The notes under the pieces are model-generated. The model had not been told where the DNA came from. It was given only the letters and a program-made list of their open reading frames with translations, and ran no database searches. Of a DNA stretch of 64,000 bases, positions 54,436 to 62,866 are shown one piece after another. Each line of letters begins with the position of its first letter. Position 1 is the first letter of the stretch. Source of the stretch: an uncultured Hungatella sp. (GTDB lineage Bacteria > Bacillota > Clostridia > Lachnospirales > Lachnospiraceae); the NCBI GenBank assembly GCA_947089145.1, contig CAMUJH010000012.1, positions 1 to 64,000 on the forward strand, given 5' to 3'. Both the position numbers and the translations under genes were made by a program.

Positions 54436-56934
54436 ATGAATATTTGTACACAATTTACAGGTGTTGAAAAAGGAAAGGGCAAATGGACCATCCACACCAA
54501 CTGTGCGGATATCCAGGTGATCTTTGTTACCGATGAGATCGTGCGGGTGCGCACATCCTTTGAACGAACCTTCCCGGAGGAATCCTATGTGCTGATGACA
54601 ACTGCCTGGGAGGATCGGCTGGACGGCCTGTTTGCAGAGGAGCGGACACGGGTGGAGCCGGTGATCCCGGATGTGGCGGAAAATGAAAAGGAAATCATCT
54701 TTGCTACGGGAAAGATTCGGCTGGTGTTTACAAAGGACCCCATCGGCTTTGCCCTTTATGACAAGGAAGGAAGTATGCTTTACAGTGACCTTCCAGGCGC
54801 CTTCTGCACCCTGGATTCCAATCACAGGGTGAACCATTACTCCTGCATGGAGGAAGAGGACTGCTTTTACGGTTTTGGCGAGAAGGCCGGACTGCTTAAC
54901 AAGAACAAAACTTTTCTGCGGCAGCGGGCTACGGATGCCATGGGGTATGATCCAGAGAAAACAGATACCCTTTACAAGCACATCCCCTTTTATATCCGGT
55001 TAAACCGCAGCACGAAGAAGGCTGTGGGAGTGTTCTACCACAACTTCTATGAGTCCTGCTTTAACATGGGCTGTGAGAAGAGCAATTACTGGCAGCGGTA
55101 TACTTACTGGCAGGCGGACGGCGGGGATATAGACCTGTTTTTGCTGGGAGGCAACTCCATTGCCCGCATTGTAGACAATTACACCCTGCTGACCGGCCGG
55201 CCGGTGCTGCTTCCCAAGCGGGCCATAGGCTACCAGGGAAGTTCCATGTTCTATCCGGAGCTGGAGAAGGACAGCGATGATGCGGTGCTGGGATTCATTG
55301 ACACCATCCGGGAGGAGGGCTTCCCCATTGACGGATTCCATTTGTCCTCCGGATACACCAGCGTGGAGAACAAGCGGTGCGTGTTTACCTGGAATAAGCA
55401 GCGGTTCAAGGACCCCTCTGGTTATTTCCATGCCATGCAGGATAAGGGTGCGGAAAATGTTCCCAACATCAAGCCTGGAATCCTGCTTTCACACCCCTGG
55501 TTTGAGGAATTTGCCGGCAGGGACGTATTTGTAAAGGACAGCCAGGACCCCCAGGCCTGTGCAGTAGGACGGTGGTGGGGCGGTCCCGGGGCATTCTGGG
55601 ATTTCACCAGCCCTACAGCCCGTGAAGCATGGAAGGAATATCTGATTAAAAATGTCATAGCAGTAGGAACCAACTCCATCTGGAATGACAACTGTGAGTA
55701 TGACAGCCTTCTGGATAAGGATGCCAGGGTGGATTTTGACGGCAGGGGCGGCACTATCGGACAGCTGAAGCCTTTGATGAGCACCCTTATGTGCAAGTTG
55801 AGCAATGATGCGGTGAAAGAACACGATAAGGATGCAAGGCCCTATTCGGTGTGCCGCAGCGGCAGCAGCGGTATCCAGCGTTATGCCCAGACCTGGTGCG
55901 GCGACAATTACACCAGTTGGAAATCCCTAAAGTACAATATTCCCACCATTACTGGAATGGGGCTTTCCGGACAGCCCAACGAAGGCGCGGACATTGGCGG
56001 CTTCGCCGGTCCGGCCCCGGAGGAGGAGTTGTTTGTGCGGTGGGTACAGCAGGGAATCTTCCAGGCACGGTTTTCCATCCATTCGGCCAGCAACGACAAC
56101 ACTGTGACCGAGCCATGGATGTTCCAAGGCAGTGCGGATCTGATCCGTGAAGCCATCCTTCTGCGCTACCGTATGGAGCCCTACCTGTACTCCTGCGTAT
56201 ATCAGGCGTCACAGACAGGGGCCCCCATTATGAGAGCCCTGGTGTACGAGTTCCAGGAAGATGAGCATACCTATGACAACAGCTTTGACTTCCTCTTTGG
56301 AAGAAGCCTGCTGGTAGCCAATGTCCTTGAGAAGGGAGCCGTAAGCCGCAGCGTATATCTGCCCAGGGGCTGTAAGTGGTATGATATGAATGATAACTAC
56401 CGCTGCTATGAGGGCGGACAGACCATAGAGGTTCCGGTGATTCTTAAGACCATTCCCATGTTTCTGCGCGAAGGGGGGATTCTGGCGTTGGCGGATAACC
56501 AGCTGATGAATATGGAAAAGGATTGTGTGAAGGATCTTCACCTGGTCATTGCCCCGGCAGCCGGAGGCTCCCGGTTTGTCCTGTATGATGACGACGGGAA
56601 AACCAATGACTTTAAGAAGGGCGTATTCCGCAGAACCGCCATTGACGTCCAGGGTACGGATGTGGTGACCGTAGACTTTGCCGGTGAGGGGGACTACCGG
56701 GATACGGTGGAGACGGTTACCGTGGAGATGATCCGCAAGGACAGAAGTCCCTTCTGGGTAAGCCTGGACGGGCAGAAGCTGGAACATTATCTGAATCGGA
56801 GGAAATTCGAGGCGGCCAAGAGCGGATGGTACTACAGCCAGAGCAGACGGGCTGTGCTGGTGAAATATGGGAATCCAGGGAGGGATGCGCGACTTACGGT
56901 ATCCTTTGAGGATTTTGATTTGATCGGTATGTAA
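54436..56934 (+). CDS. GH31 family glycosidase, first copy
   Basis: A retaining alpha-glycosidase of 832 residues without a signal peptide, so it acts inside the cell on imported sugar. It has an N-terminal beta-sandwich, a TIM barrel with IWNDNCE (nucleophile Asp418) and TWCGDNYTSW (acid/base Asp490), and beta-rich C-terminal domains. The barrel signatures GMGLSGQPNEGADIGGF and HSASNDNTVTEPW are typical. It follows the TRAP genes in the same operon, suggesting the TRAP ligand is its substrate, possibly an alpha-glycoside with an acidic group. Specificity cannot be assigned. Confidence 0.92.
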   Translation: MNICTQFTGVEKGKGKWTIHTNCADIQVIFVTDEIVRVRTSFERTFPEESYVLMTTAWEDRLDGLFAEERTRVEPVIPDVAENEKEIIFATGKIRLVFTKDPIGFALYDKEGSMLYSDLPGAFCTLDSNHRVNHYSCMEEEDCFYGFGEKAGLLNKNKTFLRQRATDAMGYDPEKTDTLYKHIPFYIRLNRSTKKAVGVFYHNFYESCFNMGCEKSNYWQRYTYWQADGGDIDLFLLGGNSIARIVDNYTLLTGRPVLLPKRAIGYQGSSMFYPELEKDSDDAVLGFIDTIREEGFPIDGFHLSSGYTSVENKRCVFTWNKQRFKDPSGYFHAMQDKGAENVPNIKPGILLSHPWFEEFAGRDVFVKDSQDPQACAVGRWWGGPGAFWDFTSPTAREAWKEYLIKNVIAVGTNSIWNDNCEYDSLLDKDARVDFDGRGGTIGQLKPLMSTLMCKLSNDAVKEHDKDARPYSVCRSGSSGIQRYAQTWCGDNYTSWKSLKYNIPTITGMGLSGQPNEGADIGGFAGPAPEEELFVRWVQQGIFQARFSIHSASNDNTVTEPWMFQGSADLIREAILLRYRMEPYLYSCVYQASQTGAPIMRALVYEFQEDEHTYDNSFDFLFGRSLLVANVLEKGAVSRSVYLPRGCKWYDMNDNYRCYEGGQTIEVPVILKTIPMFLREGGILALADNQLMNMEKDCVKDLHLVIAPAAGGSRFVLYDDDGKTNDFKKGVFRRTAIDVQGTDVVTVDFAGEGDYRDTVETVTVEMIRKDRSPFWVSLDGQKLEHYLNRRKFEAAKSGWYYSQSRRAVLVKYGNPGRDARLTVSFEDFDLIGM

Positions 56935-56962
56935 CTGTAAAGAACCAATGCAACATGCGGAC

Positions 56963-56985
56963 AGCCGTCCTGGATATGGGCGGCT
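56963..56985 (+). other. Small hairpin between the two GH31 genes
   Basis: AGCCGTCC (56963-56970) pairs with GGGCGGCT (56978-56985), with one G-U pair, in the 100-base gap. There is no T run. It may tune relative expression of the two genes. Confidence 0.4.
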
Positions 56986-57034
56986 GCCTTGCTATCAAAC
57001 GGTAATATTCAATCAATATAAGGAGAAAGAGAAT

Positions 57035-59545
57035 ATGCTGCTGCGTCAACTGAAATCCATGGAAAAAACAGAAGCAGGCTACATCCTTCATGGGGATGCA
57101 GCCGATGTGCTGCTGGTTTTTATGACAGATGATATTATCCGCTTTCGGGTAAGCTTCCGGAAGGAATTTAAGGAAGAATCCTATACCCTGGTAACCACTG
57201 CCTGGGAAGACCGTATGGATGATCTGCTTAAGGGAGAGCGGGTGCGTATAAAAGCCCTGGAGATCCCTTGTGAGGAGCAGGAGGATAAACTGGTATTTGC
57301 TACAGGAACCTGTATTCTGGAGGTAAGCCGGAATCCATTTTACATGACCCTTAAAACTCTGGACGGCAAGGTAGTCTACCAGGATTTGCGGGAGCGTGCT
57401 TTTGAGGAGGATCAGTTGGGCCGCTTGTCTCACTTTTCGAGAATCGATCCGGTATCTGACCATTTCTACGGCTTTGGCGAGAAGACCGGACACCTGGACA
57501 AGAAGGGAAGGCGTCTGCGGATGTCGCCTAAGGATGCCATCGGCCATGACCCGGAGAAGGGCGATCCTATGTACAAGCATATCCCCTTCTATATTCGGAT
57601 CAATGAAAAGACTCTCCATGCCGTGGGTCTGTTTTACCACAATTCCTATGACAGTGTGTTTGACATGGGCCAGGAACTGTCTGGCTACTGGGATCGGTAC
57701 TGCTACTACCAGACAGACGGAGGGGATATAGACCTGTTCCTGCTGAATGGTCCTGACATGGCATCGGTCATTGACCACTATACCCTGCTGACCGGGCGCA
57801 CGGCCATGCCTACCCGCCAGTCCCTGGGCTACTGTGCCTCCACCATGTATTATGCGGAGCTGGAGAAGGACTGCGACCAGGAGATCTACCAGATCATGGA
57901 TAAGCATGAGAAGGAGGAGATCCTTATAGATAACTTCTGGCTGGCCTCCGGCTATTCCAGCGGGGAGGAGGACAACCTGCGCTATGTGTTCAACTGGAAC
58001 CACAAGCGGTTCCCCAGGCCGAAGGAATTTTTTGAAAAGATGAATGCCCGGGGCATCAATGTGATCCCCAACTTAAAGCCGGGTATCTTAAAGAACCATC
58101 CCTATATGGAGCGTTTTGAGAAGAACCAGGTGTTTATCAAAAACCCGGAGGGGGACGGCGACTACTATGGAAGATGGTGGGGCGGGGAGGGGCGCTTTTT
58201 CGACTTTACCAATCCAAAGGCCAGACAGGTATGGAAGGAGCTTCTGGAGGAGAATATCCTGAGGATGGGCACTAAGACAGTCTGGAATGACAACTGCGAG
58301 ATGGACGGGGTAGAGGATCGGAATGCCAGATGTGACTTTGACGGTGGAGACGGAACCATGGCAGAGCTTAAGATTCTCCATTCCAACCTGATGGCATTTC
58401 TGGCAAAGGACGCCATCGCCCAGGTATATCCTGGAGAGCGTCCTTATATCATCAACCGGGCAGGCTACGCAGGCATCCAGCGTTATGCCCAGGTATGGGG
58501 CGGCGACAACTTAACAGACTGGAAGACCGTAAAGTTCAACATTGCCACCATCCTGGGCATGGGGCTTTCCGGCTGTGCCAATATGGGCTGTGATATCGGC
58601 GGTTTTGCGGGAGGGGCTCCGGACGCAGAGCTGCTGCTGCGGTGGATACAGAACGGGATCTTCCAGCCCCGGTTCTGCTTAAATTCAGCCAATGATGACA
58701 ATACCGTGACCCAGCCCTGGATGTATGAGGAGAATAACCGGTATGTACGGGAGGCCTTTGCCCAGCGCTACAGGATGCTTCCTTATCTGTACAGCCTGAT
58801 GTATGAGGCCAGTGTCACCGGCATGCCGGCCATGCGCCCTCTGTTCCTGGAGTTTCCGGAGGATGTGAACTGCTACAGGGACGAGAATCTGACCTTCCTG
58901 TTGGGCAAGAGCGTGCTGGTGGCCAATGTGGTGGAGCCGGGTGCTGTTACACGTACCATCTACTTGCCTGCCGGCTGCCGCTGGTTTGACATGCAGGACA
59001 ATATGAAGGAGTACCAGGGGGGACAGACCATCACCATCCCGGTGAATCTGGGCAGCATACCCATGTTCCTAAGGGGCAGCGGCGTGTATGTGACCAGTGA
59101 GGATGTAAAGCATATTCTGGCGGATACCATGAGGCAGGCGGATCTGCTGGTAAGTGCAGATACGGACACCAGTTTCGTACTCTATGACGACGACGGCCAT
59201 ACAGAGGATTATAAGAAGGGCGTATACGCCAGGACTGCCATTGATGTAAAGGCCGGAGATCGGACTGTGCTTTCCTTTGACACCCAGGGAACCTATGAGA
59301 GTCCCCTGGAGCGGATAAACATCCGGCTGGTGAGCCGGCAGAAGGGGGCTTTCTGGGTTACTGTGGACGGGGAGCAGATTACCCGCTATCTGGTACGGGA
59401 CGGCTGGGAGGAAGCAGAATCCGGCTGGTATTACAACCTGTCTGACAGAACCATCTGGGTCAAGTATCCGGTTCCGTCAAAGAAACGCTATGAGGTAGTG
59501 ATCTCCCGGGAGAAGTTTGACCTGATCGGAATGGGAGAAGAGTAA
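57035..59545 (+). CDS. GH31 family glycosidase, second copy
   Basis: An 836-residue paralogue of the gene before it, of the same architecture and also without a signal peptide. Nucleophile Asp419 lies in VWNDNCEMD and acid/base Asp491 in VWGGDNLTDW; GMGLSGCANMGCDIGGF and LNSANDDNTVTQPW match the first copy with small changes in substrate-pocket residues. The start is at 57035 behind AAGGAG. The two enzymes probably split related linkages or successive steps of one glycan. Confidence 0.92.
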   Translation: MLLRQLKSMEKTEAGYILHGDAADVLLVFMTDDIIRFRVSFRKEFKEESYTLVTTAWEDRMDDLLKGERVRIKALEIPCEEQEDKLVFATGTCILEVSRNPFYMTLKTLDGKVVYQDLRERAFEEDQLGRLSHFSRIDPVSDHFYGFGEKTGHLDKKGRRLRMSPKDAIGHDPEKGDPMYKHIPFYIRINEKTLHAVGLFYHNSYDSVFDMGQELSGYWDRYCYYQTDGGDIDLFLLNGPDMASVIDHYTLLTGRTAMPTRQSLGYCASTMYYAELEKDCDQEIYQIMDKHEKEEILIDNFWLASGYSSGEEDNLRYVFNWNHKRFPRPKEFFEKMNARGINVIPNLKPGILKNHPYMERFEKNQVFIKNPEGDGDYYGRWWGGEGRFFDFTNPKARQVWKELLEENILRMGTKTVWNDNCEMDGVEDRNARCDFDGGDGTMAELKILHSNLMAFLAKDAIAQVYPGERPYIINRAGYAGIQRYAQVWGGDNLTDWKTVKFNIATILGMGLSGCANMGCDIGGFAGGAPDAELLLRWIQNGIFQPRFCLNSANDDNTVTQPWMYEENNRYVREAFAQRYRMLPYLYSLMYEASVTGMPAMRPLFLEFPEDVNCYRDENLTFLLGKSVLVANVVEPGAVTRTIYLPAGCRWFDMQDNMKEYQGGQTITIPVNLGSIPMFLRGSGVYVTSEDVKHILADTMRQADLLVSADTDTSFVLYDDDGHTEDYKKGVYARTAIDVKAGDRTVLSFDTQGTYESPLERINIRLVSRQKGAFWVTVDGEQITRYLVRDGWEEAESGWYYNLSDRTIWVKYPVPSKKRYEVVISREKFDLIGMGEE

Positions 59546-59563
59546 AGAGAGCGGTATGGAGTT

Positions 59564-60934
59564 ATGGACAAGAACACTATGGATTTGACAACCGGAATCC
59601 CGGTCTGGCAGATTCTCCTGTTTTCCGTTCCGCTGGTGCTGGGAACCGTGTTCCAGCAGCTTTACAGCTTTGTGGACACGGTGATTGTGGGAAGATTTCT
59701 GGGAGTTTCGGCGCTGGCGGCAGTGGGGAGTACTTATTCCCTGAATTTTCTGATTCTGGGATTTGTCCAGGGCATGTGTGTAGGGTTCGGCATCCTGCTT
59801 TCCCAAAGCTTTGGGGCCCATGACAGAAAGGAGCTTCAGAAGTACTTTGTCAACGGAAGCGTCCTTGCTTGTCTCATAGGTGCAGTGCTTACGGCAGTAA
59901 CCGTGGTTCTGGCCGGGCCTCTGCTGCGGCTCATACGGACGCCGGAGGATATTCTGGCCATGGCGGTGGAGTATATCAGGATTATATTCCTGGGAATCCC
60001 GGCCTCCATTCTTTACAATTACTGCGCAGGCGCTTTAAGGGCAGTGGGGGATTCGAAGCATCCCTTTTACTTTCTGCTGTGCTCCAGCGTCCTGAATATC
60101 GTTCTGGATTATGTGTTCATTGTCCCCCTGAACGGCGGCGTAGGCGGGGCGGCCTGGGCCACGGTGATCAGTCAGCTGGTAAGCGGCCTGCTGGACATCT
60201 ACTGGCTGACCTCCAGGGTCCGTATTCTGGAAGGATGGAAGGAAGGCGCCGGCCTTAGCGGGGCACATATGGGGCGGCTCTGTTCGGTAGGGCTGCCTAT
60301 GGGTTTAGAGTATTCGGTGTCAGCCGTCGGGGCCGTGGTGATGCAAGGGGCCATTAACAGCCTTGGAAGCATTGCCGTGGCCGCCCAGACGGCTGGGGAG
60401 AAAATCCGGCAGATGTTCACCCTTCCCATGGAGAGCGTGGGCATGGCCATGGCCACTTACGCAGGACAGAACTACGGCGCCAGACGGCCTGACCGAATCC
60501 GGGAAGGGATTCGCAGCGGGCTGAAAATCCAGTATGTCTACTGTGCAGTGGTGTGGGTGGTGATCTTCCTGACAAAAAAGACTTGTGTAGGCCTGGTGCT
60601 GGGGGAGACAGAGAGTGAGGCAGCCCAGGGGGCGGTAAAGTATCTGTCAGTTATGAGCATATTCTTCTTTATCCACGGCTCCCTGATGATCATGCGGAAT
60701 ACCCTCCAGGGGCTGGGCCGCAGTCTGGAAGCCATTCTCTCCGGCATTGGGGAGCTGGCCGGCAGGAGCCTGGGCGGATTTCTGGCAGTAAGGGGGCTGG
60801 GATTTACGGCCATTTGCCTGTCCAATCCTATGGCGTGGCTGTTTGCACTGATTTACTGTAGCGTGGTAACCGCTTACAGGCTGTCTGGCCTGCTGCGCAG
60901 CCAGGGCCAGACTTCTGGCATAGGGAAAGCCTGA
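59564..60934 (+). CDS. MATE-family efflux transporter
   Basis: A 456-residue protein with twelve membrane helices. It includes LFSVPLVLGTVFQQLYSFVDTVIVG at the N-terminus, FCAGALRAVGDSKHP-like (NYCAGALRAVGDSKHP), and MPMGLEYSVSAVG-type repeat starts. It exports small cations or sugars with Na+ or H+. It follows the GH31 genes by 18 bases, so it is part of the operon. Unlike the MATE remnants at 36.6 and 38.2 kb it is intact. Confidence 0.93.
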   Translation: MDKNTMDLTTGIPVWQILLFSVPLVLGTVFQQLYSFVDTVIVGRFLGVSALAAVGSTYSLNFLILGFVQGMCVGFGILLSQSFGAHDRKELQKYFVNGSVLACLIGAVLTAVTVVLAGPLLRLIRTPEDILAMAVEYIRIIFLGIPASILYNYCAGALRAVGDSKHPFYFLLCSSVLNIVLDYVFIVPLNGGVGGAAWATVISQLVSGLLDIYWLTSRVRILEGWKEGAGLSGAHMGRLCSVGLPMGLEYSVSAVGAVVMQGAINSLGSIAVAAQTAGEKIRQMFTLPMESVGMAMATYAGQNYGARRPDRIREGIRSGLKIQYVYCAVVWVVIFLTKKTCVGLVLGETESEAAQGAVKYLSVMSIFFFIHGSLMIMRNTLQGLGRSLEAILSGIGELAGRSLGGFLAVRGLGFTAICLSNPMAWLFALIYCSVVTAYRLSGLLRSQGQTSGIGKA

Positions 60935-60937
60935 AAT

Positions 60938-61012
60938 GGAACCGTTGGGACAGGGAAATTTTCTGTTTCCGGGAGGCACCGGGAACAGGAAACTGCCCGT
61001 CTCAACGGTTCC
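60938..61012 (+). other. Long two-part hairpin at the operon end
   Basis: Outer arms GGAACCGTTG (60938-60947) and CAACGGTTCC (61003-61012) are perfect. Inner CTGTTTCCGG/CCGGGAACAG also pairs. It has no T run, but its position after the MATE gene suggests an operon 3' end. Confidence 0.55.
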
Positions 61013-61056
61013 ATATAAAGAGCAGTCCCGGAATACGCTTTACTGGTTATATTCTT

Positions 61057-61525
61057 TTGGATTCGGCGGGTTTCCCGTCTTTTTTATTCCGAAGAATTAG
61101 AAAGGAAATTTTGCAAGATGTGATTTCTCATGGCTATTATGACTCCTATGGCTGTTATGCTCCAATTAAAGAGTTGGCAGGAAAGCTATACATAACAGAC
61201 AAGGAAACACTGGAGTTTGCAGATCTGCTGAATGAGCATGAGACTTACGCAAGAGAGGCAGCGGATTTGTATTGTCAATATGGAAAAACGGATAGGTATA
61301 TCCAATATTTGGAGACGCATTTAAGCAGGACATCTAAAGAGTATATTGAATTAATTCAGTGTTATTGTAATGCAGGAAATAATTTGGGAGCACGTGAAAT
61401 TGCAGAACAGGGATTAAAGTAGTGCAAAGATGATCTGACGGACAAAGGCGTGTAAAGATAAAGAACGGTATAAAAAGCTGTATGCCAGTGCCAAGAGGAG
61501 AAAGTTTTTTCTGAGTAATGTGTAA
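61057..61525 (+). pseudogene. C-terminal fragment of a TPR-like protein
   Basis: KEILQDVISHGYYDSYGCYAPIKELA and DLYCQYGKTDRYIQYLETHL look like helical repeats of the C-terminal part of SWIM zinc-finger-type proteins. The frame stops at 61422, but another frame gives KDKERYKKLYASAKRRK to 61525, the likely continuation after a small deletion. The N-terminal part is absent. Confidence 0.55.
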
Positions 61526-61688
61526 TATCACAAACTGGTTCCACATTACAGAATAACATATAGGTAAAGCCAGGAGTGTATTTACAGCGTCCTCTGGCTT
61601 TTGTTTTTGCCTAATAGCGAAAAAATGACTCATGAAACTATGGGGCGTGGTTTTCTATTGTTTCTCCGGCTGCAGGGGGCCATAGTAA

Positions 61689-62189
61689 TTAGGAGGCAGT
61701 TGCCCCTGCGTCACTCATTAAAAGCTCTGCCATATTTGCCATCTCATCTGAGGTTCCCGGTCTTCTTGCCGGGCATTTGGCGAACATATTTTTATAAAAG
61801 TCCCCTCTTGGGCCGTTGAATTCGTCAATGGCAAGGGGAGTCACAATAATTCCCGGTGCGATGTCATTGAGCCTTGCGCCCCGCTTGCCCCAGCGGACGC
61901 TCTCATACATCATACGTTTTTCATTCCAGCGTTTTGCCATCTGATATGCATGGAGAGTGTCCCGGATATTTTCCGGCTTCAGCATATCCAGCGACAGCAG
62001 CTCTTCTGCCGGCGTCATGGCCAGGATGCTCTCTCTGGAGGACAGATCCATCTCAAAGGGCTCCACATCAAAGCCTGCGTCAACCATGGTCTTGGCAATC
62101 GTCTCACAATTTTTCACGCTTTTGTCCCCAAGAACAATCTTTTTCCCAAAACCGATCCTTCTGTCTATTGTCCCACTGCCGGATTTCAT
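61689..62189 (-). pseudogene. Short-chain dehydrogenase remnant
   Basis: Pieces of an SDR are visible: GFGKKIVLGDKSVKNCETIAKTMVDAGFDVEPFEMDLSSRESILAM, then directly HAYQMAKRWNEKR and IAPGIIVTPLAIDEFNGPRGDFY. The glycine loop at the start is degenerate, the catalytic centre is deleted, and the end (SDAGATAS) looks like a join across the missing GSDF-type segment. It follows the flavodoxin remnant on the same strand. Confidence 0.75.
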
Positions 62190-62196
62190 GCCATCA

Positions 62197-62679
62197 TTAT
62201 AGCCATTTTTCTATTTCTGCCTTTGCGCTGTCTACACTGCCTCCCTGAATGGCCAGCCCTTTTGTAACGGATGCCCTCTTGCAGGCTTTTTCTATTTTTT
62301 GTACTGTGCCGGAAAGTCCACTGCCTTCATGAGTGCAGAAAGGGTGGATCACCTTTCCGTTCCAGTGGAAATTCTCCAGAAATGTATAAACCGCCATAGG
62401 CATATCCTCCCAGTAGTTGGGGAAGCCCAGATAGAATTCATCATATTCCTTAAGTCCTTCTGGCATGGAGGCCAGTTTTGGTCTTGCCTTTGCCTGCAGA
62501 TCTTTCTTTGTCTGGGCAATACAAGTGTCATAGTCCGCAGCATAAGGAATCTCCTGATCTATTTTAAACAGCCTGGCTCCTGTAGCGGCCGCAATCATCT
62601 TTGCTGCTTTTTCCGTATTTCCCACCGTAATATAACGGCGGCCTCCGCTGAAATAATTTTCGTCTGCCCTTGAATAAAA
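62197..62679 (-). pseudogene. Flavodoxin-like protein without a start
   Basis: The in-frame text YSRADENYFSGGRRYITVGNTEKAAKMIA, EYDEFYLGFPNYWEDMP, FHWNGKVIHPFCTHEGSGL and IQGGSVDSAKAEIEKWL is a good flavodoxin. Upstream of YSRADEN the normal first strand is missing and no ATG is available; a GTG at 62625 would lose the FMN loop. It is most likely truncated at the 5' end. Confidence 0.7.
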
Positions 62680-62782
62680 CGCCTCTGTAAAAGAATCAAT
62701 TTTACTTTCGGGGCAAGCTGATAAGTTTTTCTTATGCTAAATCCCCGGTGATTAGACCATTCCGCAAGAAGTAAAAAATCAT

Positions 62783-62810
62783 TTTGCTATTATCCATATG
62801 GAAGGTATGA
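62783..62810 (+). promoter_or_regulatory. Possible promoter of the PrpR-type gene
   Basis: TTGCTA (62783-62788), 16-base spacer, TATGAT (62805-62810). Confidence 0.4.
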
Positions 62811-62866
62811 TAAAATAAGAATTATAAGCAGGAAAACGGAAAAAGATGTTTTTGGGAGGGACGTTC

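Noticed and set aside
54436-59545. Calling the two GH31 enzymes sulfoquinovosidases because of the TRAP transporter
   Set aside because: The QQRW-type sulfonate-binding motif was not found, and no sulfoquinovose pathway genes are present.
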